DNA of 47,138 nt, taken from the IMG/VR virus record IMGVR_UViG_3300022929_000052, positions 1 through 47,138 of that record; one strand, written 5' to 3'. Of this stretch, positions 13,819 to 21,681 are shown piece by piece. Position numbers and translations under genes: made by a program. The notes beneath the pieces are model-generated. The model did no database searches. It was not told where the DNA came from and saw only the letters and a program-made list of their open reading frames with translations. Origin of the DNA: a virus. Position 1 is the first letter of the stretch, and each line of letters starts with the position of its first letter.

Positions 13819-13922
13819 ATAGGTACATAGCACTGGGCTTACTCTATTGTGGTAAGCCCTTTATTGTAATAGGTAATTGGTTTTGGCGTCAGCATAGAAA
13901 ATTTCTAAGGCGGAACCGGTAG
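13815..13922 (+). CDS. 35-aa membrane-associated basic peptide
   Basis: A short ORF starting at an ATGA overlap with the holin and ending directly at the endolysin ATG. It has one weak hydrophobic stretch (YIALGLLYC, then PFIVIGNWF) and a strongly basic tail (RQHRKFLRRNR). The exact tiling between holin and endolysin supports a real gene in the lysis operon. Function unknown. Confidence 0.5.
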   Translation: MNRYIALGLLYCGKPFIVIGNWFWRQHRKFLRRNR

Positions 13923-14435
13923 ATGGAAGCTAATTTTTTTAAAAGTCTTGAGATGGTACTGCACCACGAAGGTGGGTTTGTGGATCACAAAGATGATCCC
14001 GGAGGCGCAACTAACAAGGGTATCACACATAAAACCTATGCTGATTTTTTGGGGCGTCCTCTTGAAGACGTAAGCGAGCTAAAGAACATCCCAAAAGATC
14101 ATGTTCAGTTAATCTACAAAAAAGGTTACTGGGACAAGGTAAGGGGTGACGAACTTCCGAACGGTGTAGATTTTTGCGTATTTGACTGGGCCGTGAACAG
14201 CGGGCCGGGACGTGCCGCAAAGGCATTACAAAAGACGGTTATGGTGTTGCAGGATGGGGCTATTGGTCCAAGGACCCTAGAAGCTGTCTCTGAATATAGC
14301 CCAACAGAAATAATAGAGAAAATAACTGAGACTCGTATTGAGTTTTATAAGGGTTTGTCTACGTACAGTACTTTTGGCAAAGGTTGGTTAAAAAGGGCAA
14401 AAGAAACTCGTGACTTTGCTTTGGATATGATATAA
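13923..14435 (+). CDS. Endolysin, glycoside hydrolase family 108
   Basis: This muramidase-type enzyme cleaves peptidoglycan at the end of infection. The N-terminal half has HEGGF with catalytic Glu16 and DPGGATNKGIT (25-35), the signature of GH108. The C-terminal part (QDGAIGPRTLEAV around residues 111-123) matches the associated PG_binding_3 region. At 170 residues it is full length. There is no signal peptide, so release depends on the holin encoded upstream. Confidence 0.92.
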   Translation: MEANFFKSLEMVLHHEGGFVDHKDDPGGATNKGITHKTYADFLGRPLEDVSELKNIPKDHVQLIYKKGYWDKVRGDELPNGVDFCVFDWAVNSGPGRAAKALQKTVMVLQDGAIGPRTLEAVSEYSPTEIIEKITETRIEFYKGLSTYSTFGKGWLKRAKETRDFALDMI

Positions 14436-14467
14436 AACCATATCAGACTTAATGCGGAGATATACGA

Positions 14468-14665
14468 GTGGATCAAATTTATTTCGCGGAGGCCGTCTTT
14501 CGGATTATTCGGGAGCGGCGGCAAGCAGTTCAAGACTTGTTGATTTATGACAATGTTAAGAACATCGAGCAGTATCGTGAGCTCATGGGAAACTTAAAGT
14601 CCCTAGATCACGTGGAACAGGAACTCAAGGGCCTGCTAGATAAACAGGAGCAAAGCAATGGCTAA
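14468..14665 (+). CDS. 65-aa helical hypothetical protein
   Basis: The apparent start is GTG at 14468, with GCGGAG about eight bases upstream. The product is a small charged helical hairpin (AVFRIIRERRQAVQDLLIYD, then HVEQELKGLLDKQEQ). It overlaps the GroES-like gene by eight bases. No family recognised. Its position suggests an assembly accessory protein. Confidence 0.65.
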   Translation: MDQIYFAEAVFRIIRERRQAVQDLLIYDNVKNIEQYRELMGNLKSLDHVEQELKGLLDKQEQSNG

Positions 14666-15110
14666 AGCGCAAAAAGTTAACCTTGAAGGCGCAGCGGAGG
14701 GTGTCGCAAACCTCGCTTCAGCTTACAAGGATGTTACTGATAAGGTACTGGACCCCGAGTCTATCGGTGGTTCTCTCCTAGAAAGGATGCCGGACCCAAC
14801 GGGCTGGCGTTTGCTTATTCTCCCCTATCGCGGAAAAGGTAAAACTGACGGCGGAATCTATTTGCCGGATAAGGTAGTGGAAGAGCAGACAATATCTACG
14901 CAAGTTGGTTATGTCCTAAAAGTGGGACCTCTGGCTTACAAGGACCCAGAGAAGTTTCCCTCTGGTCCGTGGTGCGAGCAGGGTAACTGGGTGATGTTTG
15001 CTCGTTATGCGGGGTCTCGTTTTAAAATTGATGGTGGCGAGGTTCGTATTCTAAATGATGACGAGATTTTATCGCGCATCAAAGAACCCGAAGATATTTT
15101 GCATTTCTAG
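14658..15110 (+). CDS. GroES-like co-chaperonin
   Basis: Residues 45-145 follow the Cpn10/GroES plan: PTGWRLLILPYRGKGKTDGG (47-66) then IYLPD, GYVLKVG (84-90), CEQGNWVMFARYAG (106-119) and a closing IDGGEVRILNDDEI. GroES caps the GroEL chamber; phage versions (T4 gp31) remodel host GroEL to fold the capsid protein. Location immediately before scaffold and major capsid supports that role. It carries an extra 40-residue N-terminal helical tail. The IVL-type mobile loop is not obvious; the segment 68-82 (LPDKVVEEQTIS) occupies its place. Confidence 0.85.
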   Translation: MAKAQKVNLEGAAEGVANLASAYKDVTDKVLDPESIGGSLLERMPDPTGWRLLILPYRGKGKTDGGIYLPDKVVEEQTISTQVGYVLKVGPLAYKDPEKFPSGPWCEQGNWVMFARYAGSRFKIDGGEVRILNDDEILSRIKEPEDILHF

Positions 15111-15119
15111 GAGAAAAAA

Positions 15120-16010
15120 ATGGCAGAAGAAAAAGAAGATCAAATCGAATTAGATTTAGACGACGCGCAAGAACAAGAAGTCGAATTGCCCGGTGGTGAT
15201 GACAATGCCTCGCTTGCGGCATCTTCCGACGATGCCTCGCTTGCGGCATCTTCCGATGACAACTTTGATAAGGCGGAGAACGCTACGCAGAAGCGCATAG
15301 ATCGTCTTACAAAAAAGATGCGGGAGGCTGAGCGCCAAAGGGAAGAGGCTATAAGGTACGCTCAAAACGTACAGGCTGAAGCTAGCTCTCTTAAACAGCG
15401 CATGGACCATTTGGACAACAGCTATGTGAAAGAGTATAGCAGCCGGGTTGAAACTCAGATCGCCGCCGCCGAAAGTGACCTAGCTGTTGCTATTGAGATT
15501 GGTGATACTGCGGGTGTCGTAGAAGCTCAGCGTAAGATCACGCGGTTAGCTATTGAGAACGACAGAGCTGAACAGGCAAGGGCACAGCAGGATCGGTACA
15601 GTAAAGCCGCTGCCGCGCAGCAACGCGCACAGGTTGAGCAGCCTATGCCGTCTCAACCTAAAATGCCGGACCCCAAAGCCCAGCGTTGGGCGTCTCGAAA
15701 TGAGTGGTTTGGGGAAGATGAAGCTATGACGTACGCAGCTTTTGGCATCCACAAAAAGCTTATTGAAAACGAAGGGTTTGACCCGCAGTCCGATGAGTAC
15801 TATAATGAATTAGATAAGCGTATGGTGGAAGAGTTTCCGCATAAGCTAAACGGTGGTAGCAGACGGCCCGCTCAGACGGTTGCTTCCGTATCCCGCAGTA
15901 GTTCTGGGCGCAGTAGTGGGAAAAAGGTTAGACTCACCCCTAGCCAAGTCGCAATAGCGAAAAAATTGGGTGTGCCGCTTGAAGAATACGCGAAATACGT
16001 GAAGGAGTAA
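15120..16010 (+). CDS. Scaffolding protein
   Basis: A 296-residue acidic protein with a low-complexity N-terminus, a long central coiled coil (about residues 55-165) and a basic C-terminal tail (SSGKKVRLTPSQVAIAKKLG). This layout, and the position between the chaperonin and capsid genes, is typical of capsid scaffolding proteins, which direct shell assembly through the basic C-terminal helix. A 27-base tandem duplication (15207-15233, 15234-15260) repeats ASLAASSDD. AGGAG precedes the ATG. Confidence 0.8.
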   Translation: MAEEKEDQIELDLDDAQEQEVELPGGDDNASLAASSDDASLAASSDDNFDKAENATQKRIDRLTKKMREAERQREEAIRYAQNVQAEASSLKQRMDHLDNSYVKEYSSRVETQIAAAESDLAVAIEIGDTAGVVEAQRKITRLAIENDRAEQARAQQDRYSKAAAAQQRAQVEQPMPSQPKMPDPKAQRWASRNEWFGEDEAMTYAAFGIHKKLIENEGFDPQSDEYYNELDKRMVEEFPHKLNGGSRRPAQTVASVSRSSSGRSSGKKVRLTPSQVAIAKKLGVPLEEYAKYVKE

Positions 16011-16015
16011 GGAAA

Positions 16016-16483
16016 ATGACAGAACAGAACATTGATCGGACTTCTCGCGCAAATCAAACTCGGGAGAAAACGGCAAAGCGTAAGCCGTGGGCTCCCCCAT
16101 CTATGTTGGATGCACCGCCTGCACCGGATGGTTTTAAGCATCGTTGGATCAGGGCTGAAACCCGTGGTTTTGACGATACTAAAAACGTAAGCGCTAAGAT
16201 GCGCGAAGGTTGGGAACTGGTTCGTAAGGACGAGTACCCTGACTTTGAGGCCCCGGTAGTTGACTCAGGTAAGTACGAAGGTGTGTTTGGAGTAGGTGGC
16301 CTTATTCTCGCACGGATTCCAGTGGAAACGGTGGCAGAAAGAACCGCATATTTTAACCAAAGAAGTGCGGATCAAATGCAAGCCGTGGACCAAGATATGA
16401 TGCGCGAGAATGCTCATTCATCCATGACGATCAATAAACCTGATCGTCAATCTCGTGTAACTTTTGGCGGCCCACAGAGATAG
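16016..16483 (+). CDS. Head-region hypothetical protein
   Basis: A 155-residue protein between scaffold and capsid. A basic disordered N-terminus precedes the core FKHRWIRAETRGFDDTKNVS (about 40-59) and KMREGWELVRKDEYPDF, with GLILARIPVETV later. Conserved proteins of this form accompany capsid genes in several aquatic podoviruses, to my recollection, without an assigned role. Virion or assembly function is inferred from context. Confidence 0.7.
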   Translation: MTEQNIDRTSRANQTREKTAKRKPWAPPSMLDAPPAPDGFKHRWIRAETRGFDDTKNVSAKMREGWELVRKDEYPDFEAPVVDSGKYEGVFGVGGLILARIPVETVAERTAYFNQRSADQMQAVDQDMMRENAHSSMTINKPDRQSRVTFGGPQR

Positions 16484-16510
16484 GGTCGCCCTGATTAGGA
16501 GAAAAATCAA

Positions 16511-17161
16511 ATGGCAAACCAAAACACTGCCTATGGTCTTCGTCCTATCGGGCTAGTTGGAAGTGGTGTTAATTCTACCGGTGTAACCGAATATGAAATC
16601 TCATCCGCCAACGGCAACCCAATCTATCAGTACGCTATTGTAGTCCCGACTGCTGCTGGCGTTATTGATTATGCTGGTGCTACCGACGGTGGCACAACTC
16701 CAGCATTGGGTGTCCTGATGGGCGTTCAATACCAAGACTCAGTCCAGAAGAAGCCTGTATGGCTCAACTACTGGCCGGGTTCTGGTTCAGTCAGCGTTGA
16801 CACAAACTACCCTGTAAAGGCGTTTGTGGCTGACAATCCAAACCAACTGTTCAAAGTTGCTTCTGACGCATCATTGACTGACCGTGCAACCGCACAGGCA
16901 GCCATTTTTGCTAACGCATCTTTGGGCACATCAGCCCGCACCGGCTCTACCAACACGGGTAGCGCAAACGGTGCACTTAGCGTGTCTTCAATTGCCGTAA
17001 CAGCGACTTTGCCGCTGCGGATTGTAGGAATCATGGATGACGAAGCCAACAGCGACTTTGCCGCTGCGGGTATTCCTTTGATTGTTCGGTTGAATGCACA
17101 TTTCAACGCAAACACAAGCCGTTTTGACTCGCAGACTACTGCGACTTCAACGGGCGTTTAA
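16511..17161 (+). CDS. Head decoration-like structural protein
   Basis: A 216-residue Ala/Gly/Thr/Ser-rich, beta-strand-like protein (NQNTAYGLRPIGLVGSGVNS at the start), with a low-complexity linker GTSARTGSTNTGSANGALSV. It directly precedes the major capsid gene and has a good AGGAG site. The composition and position fit a capsid decoration or minor head protein. No motif proves it. Confidence 0.65.
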   Translation: MANQNTAYGLRPIGLVGSGVNSTGVTEYEISSANGNPIYQYAIVVPTAAGVIDYAGATDGGTTPALGVLMGVQYQDSVQKKPVWLNYWPGSGSVSVDTNYPVKAFVADNPNQLFKVASDASLTDRATAQAAIFANASLGTSARTGSTNTGSANGALSVSSIAVTATLPLRIVGIMDDEANSDFAAAGIPLIVRLNAHFNANTSRFDSQTTATSTGV

Positions 17162-17175
17162 GGAGGGGATAGAAA

Positions 17176-18090
17176 ATGGCTATTTCTCGCGCACAACTAG
17201 CGAAAGAGCTTGAGCCCGGCCTGAATGCTTTGTTCGGCCTTGAGTACGACCGCTACGAAAATGAGCATGCTGAAATCTATGACGAAGAGTCATCAGATCG
17301 TGCATTTGAAGAAGAGGTGATGCTCGGTGGATTTTCAACGGCACCAACAAAATCTGAAGGCGGAGCCATCAGTTTTGACGATGCACAAGAGACCTACACA
17401 GCACGGTACACACACGAAACAATCGCTCTGGCGTTCTCAATCACTGAGGAAGCTATCGAAGACAACCTGTATGACCGTCTGGCATCACGCTACACCAAAG
17501 CTCTGGCCCGTTCAATGGCTCAGACAAAGCAGATCAAAGCTGCCGCTATTCTGAACAATGCGTTCAGCGCAACCGGCGGTAATGCGATTGGCGATGGTGC
17601 AGCACTTTGTTCAAACGCTCACCCATCATTGTCAGGTAACCAGACCAATATTCTGGCTACTGCGGCTGACCTCAACGAGACTTCTCTTGAGCAGATGCTG
17701 ATTGACATTGCTGGTTTGACTGACGAGCGTGGTCTGAAGATTGCAGTACGCGGTACGAAGTTGATTATCCCTAAAGAGCTGCAATTCATTGCAGAGCGGG
17801 TGATTAACTCAAACCTCCGTTCTTCAACAGCGGACAATGACTTGAACGCGGTGAAGAGCATGGGAATGCTTCCTGACGGGGCAGTGGTTAACCACTTCCT
17901 GACCGACACGGATGCTTTCTTCATCAAGACAGATGCTCCAAACGGCTTCAAGTACTTCAACCGCGCAGCGATTAAAACTGCAATGGAAGGTGATTTTGAC
18001 ACCGGAAACATGCGGTTTAAGGCTCGTGAGCGTTACAGCTTCGGCGTCTCAGATTGGCGTTGTGTTTTCGGTACTCCGGGCGCAGCGTAA
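17176..18090 (+). CDS. Major capsid protein
   Basis: The 304-residue protein matches HK97-fold capsids of the Mu gpT-like type: N-terminal helix with LEPGLNALFGLEYDRYENEH, a central TYTARYTHETIALAFSITEE, the helix RYTKALARSMAQTKQIKAAA near 113-132, and a C-terminal RYSFGVSDWRCVFGTPGA. It follows scaffold and decoration genes, has a strong AGGAGGGG site and is followed by the strongest terminator in the window, as expected for the most abundant virion protein. Confidence 0.88.
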   Translation: MAISRAQLAKELEPGLNALFGLEYDRYENEHAEIYDEESSDRAFEEEVMLGGFSTAPTKSEGGAISFDDAQETYTARYTHETIALAFSITEEAIEDNLYDRLASRYTKALARSMAQTKQIKAAAILNNAFSATGGNAIGDGAALCSNAHPSLSGNQTNILATAADLNETSLEQMLIDIAGLTDERGLKIAVRGTKLIIPKELQFIAERVINSNLRSSTADNDLNAVKSMGMLPDGAVVNHFLTDTDAFFIKTDAPNGFKYFNRAAIKTAMEGDFDTGNMRFKARERYSFGVSDWRCVFGTPGAA

Positions 18091-18107
18091 ACATCTTTTA
18101 CAAATGA

Positions 18108-18139
18108 GAAAGGGCGGCAGTTGCCGCCCTTTCTTTTTT
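18108..18139 (+). terminator. Strong intrinsic terminator after capsid gene
   Basis: GAAAGGGCGGCA (18108-18119) pairs with TGCCGCCCTTTC (18122-18133), followed by TTTTTT. The 100 bases after it (18140-18242) form the leader of the next gene and show no ORF; a TATACT at 18143 could be a -10 without a clear -35. Confidence 0.93.
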
Positions 18140-18242
18140 GCGGTATACTTATTTTGGGCGTAACTTTAGCTTTGTAGACAGGATCCTGCCCACCTGACAT
18201 TGCACGGACTACAGAGCGAACCCTTGTGCAAGAGGTGATAAA

Positions 18243-18722
18243 ATGGCTTCTACAACTTTTTCGGGTCCCGTGACCTCCACTGCCGGTTTTATTTCTGGCT
18301 CTGACTCTCTCGTTTCCGTAACAGCTAACGCTACCATGACATCTGCCGCAAATGCAGGCCGCACTATGGTTTTGGATATTGCAAGTGGCGCGACTGTCAC
18401 TCTCCCTGCTGCTAGCGGAACAGGCAACATCTACAAGTTCTTTGTAGCAACCACCGTTACTTCAAACGACTATATCATTCAGGTTGCTAATTCTAGCGAC
18501 ACAATGTCTGGTATGGCTATTGTAGCTAACGACGGCGGCGATACTGCGTCTATCTTTGAAACTGCTGCTGACAGCGACACCATCACTATGGACGGGTCAA
18601 CGACTGGCGGTATTCTTGGCGCACAGGTGGAACTTCAGGACGTTGCTAGCAACAAGTTTTCTGTTGTAGTCCGCACAGCGGCCACTGGCACAGAAGCTAC
18701 TCCTTTCTCCGCTGCTGTTTAA
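18243..18722 (+). CDS. Structural protein, 159 aa
   Basis: A Thr/Ser/Ala-rich beta-strand protein (FSGPVTSTAGFISGSDSLVS at the start; GATVTLPAASGTGNIYKFFV in the middle). It resembles small fibre or decoration modules of virions, where short strands alternate with glycine turns. It begins a new transcription segment after the capsid terminator. The exact role is unknown; AGAGGTG precedes the ATG. Confidence 0.65.
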   Translation: MASTTFSGPVTSTAGFISGSDSLVSVTANATMTSAANAGRTMVLDIASGATVTLPAASGTGNIYKFFVATTVTSNDYIIQVANSSDTMSGMAIVANDGGDTASIFETAADSDTITMDGSTTGGILGAQVELQDVASNKFSVVVRTAATGTEATPFSAAV

Positions 18723-18734
18723 TAGGGGCTTATC

Positions 18735-18818
18735 ATGGGTAAGCTTAACGGTAGCAAAAAGCCTCTTAAAAAGGCCGTAAAGGCCGTGAAAAAGGCTGTA
18801 ACAAAGAAAGAGGGGTAA
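18735..18818 (+). CDS. 27-aa Lys-rich histone-H1-like peptide
   Basis: MGKLNGSKKPLKKAVKAVKK then AVTKKEG: 11 of 27 residues are lysine, spaced as in histone H1-type tails (KKAVKAVKKAV). GGGG lies upstream of the ATG and the ORF tiles the gap between two structural genes. It probably binds DNA or an acidic virion partner. First member of the cluster of small basic proteins in this region. Confidence 0.6.
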   Translation: MGKLNGSKKPLKKAVKAVKKAVTKKEG

Positions 18819-18821
18819 GCT

Positions 18822-19112
18822 ATGGCTGGATCTCTGATATTTTCCAAATATCGGGACGTAGGCACAGACGGAGACGGCACGATCTATAGTGGACCGTGCC
18901 GTTTGCGCCAGCTTACGGTAAATACCGAAGCTGCTGGAGCCCCCGCTATTATTTTACGTGACGGCGGCGCATCTGGCGGGATCAAGCTACAGCTTGATCT
19001 TCAAACAAGTGACACTTTTTCAGTCAACATTCCAGATGACGGCATTCGTTTTGATACAGACCTGTATATAGACGAAACCGCTTTGGATAGCGTGACTGTC
19101 TTCTTGTCGTAA
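18822..19112 (+). CDS. Small beta-rich structural protein
   Basis: A 96-residue protein of predicted beta strands (GPCRLRQLTVNTEAAGAPAI, then IKLQLDLQTSDTFSVNIPDD), ending with VTVFLS. It looks like a single jelly-roll-type virion module. No family recognised. It lies between the Lys-rich peptide and a larger structural gene. Confidence 0.65.
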   Translation: MAGSLIFSKYRDVGTDGDGTIYSGPCRLRQLTVNTEAAGAPAIILRDGGASGGIKLQLDLQTSDTFSVNIPDDGIRFDTDLYIDETALDSVTVFLS

Positions 19113-19124
19113 CAGGAGGCTCGA

Positions 19125-19874
19125 ATGGCTCGTGAAGTCAGTTCCATATCAAGGGTAGGGACTTCGGAGCCGTTCGAGCTTCAGTCTTCTCGTGACCAAA
19201 TTGCGTATCACAACACGCTTTTTAAATATGGTTACAACCCTAATATCATTAACGTAAGTGAAACCGTCTGGGATGCAGGCGGTTTATACGCATATCCGGG
19301 TTCCGCGGTAGCTATGACAGTCACCTCCGCAGGAGGCGCTACAGATTCTGGCGTAAAAGTGCTTGTATCTGGTCTTGATACAAATTATGCGGAGCTAGAA
19401 GAAGAAGTGACTTTGAACGCTAGCGGAACAGCCACGACTACGGGTTTGTTTTTGCGTGTTTTCAGAGCTTATGTAAGCGGCGCTACTTCCCCTACAGGTA
19501 ATATCACCATAGCTAACGGCGGCACTACCTATGCTCAAATTACAAACGGTGAAAATCAAACGCTAATGGCGGTATATACCGTTCCTGCGGGTAAAACTCT
19601 CTACATTAACGAAGGCATTGCCACACACGGCACTGGGACATCTGGTGGCGTATATATGACTGTGCGCTTTTTAGTAAAGCCTTTTGGCGGCGTATTTAGG
19701 ACGCAGGTTAAGGTAGATGTTGTCGAAAGTCAGGTTTATTACCCATTTGCCTATCCTATTAAAGTGACAGAAAAGTCGGACGTTGAGGTGCGGGCTATTT
19801 GTAATAAAAACCAAGCTAACGCAATATCTGCCTCCTTTAATGGCGTGTTAATCGACAACGGGAATGCTTTGTAA
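19125..19874 (+). CDS. Virion structural protein, 249 aa
   Basis: GAGG upstream of the ATG. The N-terminus has SISRVGTSEPFELQSSRDQI and the body is beta-rich with Gly-Thr turns (GNITIANGGTTYAQITNGEN). The end (EVRAICNKNQANAISASFNG) is well ordered. Proteins with the EPFELQ opening are, to my recollection, frequent structural proteins in aquatic phages. Head fibre or connector-associated roles are possible. Confidence 0.68.
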   Translation: MAREVSSISRVGTSEPFELQSSRDQIAYHNTLFKYGYNPNIINVSETVWDAGGLYAYPGSAVAMTVTSAGGATDSGVKVLVSGLDTNYAELEEEVTLNASGTATTTGLFLRVFRAYVSGATSPTGNITIANGGTTYAQITNGENQTLMAVYTVPAGKTLYINEGIATHGTGTSGGVYMTVRFLVKPFGGVFRTQVKVDVVESQVYYPFAYPIKVTEKSDVEVRAICNKNQANAISASFNGVLIDNGNAL

Positions 19875-20161
19875 TGGCTGAACGTAAAAAAGCCAAAATG
19901 CCCCCCCGCAACAAGAAGAATTTCCGCCCTACTGAAAAAGGAGCGGGGATGACTAAAGCTGGAGTAGCCGCATATAGGAAGGCAAACCCCGGCTCAAAGT
20001 TGAAGACCGCCGTAACAGGCAAGGTCAAAAAAGATAGTAAGGATGCAAAGCGTCGTAAGTCTTTCTGTGCGCGTTCTGCGGGACAAATGAAAAAGTTTCC
20101 TAAAGCGGCGAAAGACCCAAACAGCCGTTTGAGACAGGCACGTAAAAGGTGGAAGTGTTAA
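19874..20161 (+). CDS. Small basic virion-type protein (DUF6321-like)
   Basis: A 95-residue Lys/Arg-rich protein. Segments KKNFRPTEKGAGMTKAGVAA, KDAKRRKSFCARSAGQMKKF and the ending SRLRQARKRWKC form the pattern of a small cyanophage/marine phage family that I associate with DUF6321. The cysteines are at 64 and 95. Its role is unknown; strong positive charge suggests contact with packaged DNA. It starts at a TAATG overlap. Confidence 0.75.
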   Translation: MAERKKAKMPPRNKKNFRPTEKGAGMTKAGVAAYRKANPGSKLKTAVTGKVKKDSKDAKRRKSFCARSAGQMKKFPKAAKDPNSRLRQARKRWKC

Positions 20162-20162
20162 A

Positions 20163-20360
20163 ATGAGCAAGCCAACAGTTGCAGAACTAGACAAGAAGGT
20201 CGAGGTTATTCAGGCCGTTTTACATCGGTTGGAAACCAACCATCTTGCTCATATGCAAAAGGACATAGACCGTCTGGATATAAAGGTCTGGGCTATCCTT
20301 GGCGGCATTGCTCTGCAACTTGCGGCGACGGTAATAGCATTAGTGGCGGTGTTGACATGA
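20163..20360 (+). CDS. Coiled-coil plus C-terminal membrane span
   Basis: A 65-residue protein with an N-terminal helix (VAELDKKVEVIQAVLHRLET) and one hydrophobic span near residues 44-64 (AILGGIALQLAATVIALVAV). The plan resembles XhlA-type hemolysin/holin accessory proteins of phages. It may act in lysis, in the virion, or in membrane contact. It overlaps the next gene by four bases. Confidence 0.65.
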   Translation: MSKPTVAELDKKVEVIQAVLHRLETNHLAHMQKDIDRLDIKVWAILGGIALQLAATVIALVAVLT

Positions 20361-20584
20361 CACGAGTTAATTTAGGCGCAGGCGCTTGTTCCGTTAGAAA
20401 AATGGCTAAAGGCGGCGTTGTTAAAATGAAGAAGGGCGGCACTATATGCCCTGAAGGTAAGGCGTGGGCAAAGCGCACGTTTGACACATATCCGAGTGCA
20501 TACGCAAATCTCGCCGCCTCAAAATATTGTAAAGACCCTAACTATGCCAAAAAGTCTAAAGGTGGCAAACGAAAGGGTAAATAA
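20357..20584 (+). CDS. Small basic protein with Lys-Gly-Gly motifs
   Basis: A 75-residue protein. The first part has RKMAKGGVVKMKKGGT; the core CPEGKAWAKRTFDTYPSAYA then NLAASKYCKDPN is a recognisable conserved unit found in aquatic phage virion-region proteins, and the C-terminus is Lys-rich (KKSKGGKRKGK). Function unknown. The K-GG motif also occurs in neighbouring and distant virion-type proteins of this phage. TGA/ATG overlaps link it on both sides. Confidence 0.72.
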   Translation: MTRVNLGAGACSVRKMAKGGVVKMKKGGTICPEGKAWAKRTFDTYPSAYANLAASKYCKDPNYAKKSKGGKRKGK

Positions 20585-20964
20585 TGGGTAAATTACAGGA
20601 GTGGTTAGATGAGGATTGGGTCAGAATTGATAGCTCGGGCAACATTTCGGGCGCATGTGGTACGTCAAAAGATAAGCGTAACCCTGACCGTTGCCTTCCT
20701 AGACGTAAAGCTCAAAGTTTATCAAAAGCTGAACGAGCTTCAACAGCGCGTAAAAAGAAGCGTGAAGGCTCAAAAGGAAAAACCGTTGTTTCTAATACAG
20801 CGGCTGCAAAAGTCTCCAAGATGGCTCTTGGCGGAGTTGCGGGGTATTCCACCACGGCTAAGAGACCGTTTACGGGCAAAAAAGTCCCCGGAACTGTAGT
20901 AGCCAGAGGCTGCGGGACAGTTATGTCTAACCGCAGGAAACGTACAAAAGGATCGGTATCTTAG
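20584..20964 (+). CDS. Basic protein with LDEDWVRID core
   Basis: A 126-residue protein starting WLDEDWVRIDSSGNISGACG (residues 7-26) and continuing with NPDRCLPRRKAQSLSKAERA and a Lys-rich tail. This arrangement is a conserved core in small proteins of marine phages, often beside the CPEGKA protein. The later segment MALGGVAGY carries the Gly-Gly motif. Positive charge and location suggest a virion-packaged role. Confidence 0.72.
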   Translation: MGKLQEWLDEDWVRIDSSGNISGACGTSKDKRNPDRCLPRRKAQSLSKAERASTARKKKREGSKGKTVVSNTAAAKVSKMALGGVAGYSTTAKRPFTGKKVPGTVVARGCGTVMSNRRKRTKGSVS

Positions 20965-20966
20965 AT

Positions 20967-21554
20967 ATGACTGCTACGGCTTTTTACATAGATAAAGAAA
21001 AAGAGATATGCGACGAGATAGCCGCGTGGTCAGCGCATACTTTACAGAAGCCAAATCCCTTTTATAACAACTTACCCCCGTGCCCCTACGCGCAAAAAGC
21101 GTGGACAGATAACAAGGTAGCTATATTGTTTAAATACGAAGACAGCTACCAGTCTTTATATAGTACAATATCCCAGTGGGAAGACACTTTTGACTTAGTT
21201 ATTATCGTGGACATGAATTTCCAAGCTGACCCAGACGAGTTTCACGAGTATCTGGAGGGGTTAAACGAAGTCATTTCTAGAGGTTTTTTTATTAACCGAG
21301 ATATATGGCTAATGGGCTTTCACCCACAGGATGAGCCGAACGACTTTATTGATGACAACTCTTTTATGCAGCTTGTCGAAGACGAATACGCTATGATTTT
21401 TGTTCAGCCCCTGTCTACTGTGCAGGAAGCAGCAGACAAACTTGTAGAAAAAGGGTATTATGACCGGTATTTAGAAGAGTACGATGCAGCGCATATCTTT
21501 CAAAAGCGTACTAATTTATATAGGAGATTGAAAAGTGGCAATGAAACCTCGTAA
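20967..21554 (+). CDS. Hypothetical protein, 195 aa
   Basis: An acidic, soluble-looking protein (DLVIIVDMNFQADPDEFHEY in the middle, later WLMGFHPQDEPNDFIDD). No known family. It sits between the small basic proteins and the connector genes, and its end overlaps the KKMRGGGMV repeat gene by 20 bases, so the two may be translationally coupled. Tail-completion or assembly roles are possible from context only. Confidence 0.65.
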   Translation: MTATAFYIDKEKEICDEIAAWSAHTLQKPNPFYNNLPPCPYAQKAWTDNKVAILFKYEDSYQSLYSTISQWEDTFDLVIIVDMNFQADPDEFHEYLEGLNEVISRGFFINRDIWLMGFHPQDEPNDFIDDNSFMQLVEDEYAMIFVQPLSTVQEAADKLVEKGYYDRYLEEYDAAHIFQKRTNLYRRLKSGNETS

Positions 21555-21678
21555 AAATAAGAAAATGCGGGGCGGCGGTATGGTTAAGAAAATGCGCGGC
21601 GGCGGTATGGTCAAGAAAATGCGCGGCGGCGGTATGGTTAAGAAAATGCGCGGCGGCGGTATGGTAAGAAAGAAGTAA
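21535..21678 (+). CDS. KKMRGGGMV four-repeat peptide
   Basis: GTG at 21535, with AGGAG eight bases upstream, is preferred; an ATG at 21541 would shorten it by two residues. The 47-residue product is almost entirely four near-identical KKMRGGGMV units, encoded by four 27-base tandem repeats (21559-21666). It is extremely basic and flexible, with Met and Gly in each unit. It shares the K-x-GG-x-V theme with the 75-aa protein upstream. Role unknown; nucleic-acid binding or membrane interaction is conceivable. Confidence 0.65.
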   Translation: MAMKPRKNKKMRGGGMVKKMRGGGMVKKMRGGGMVKKMRGGGMVRKK

Positions 21679-21681
21679 GTT

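Noticed and set aside
18140-18242. tRNA or riboswitch in the leader after the capsid terminator
   Set aside because: No cloverleaf or known riboswitch core could be drawn; only a leader with a weak TATACT was seen.
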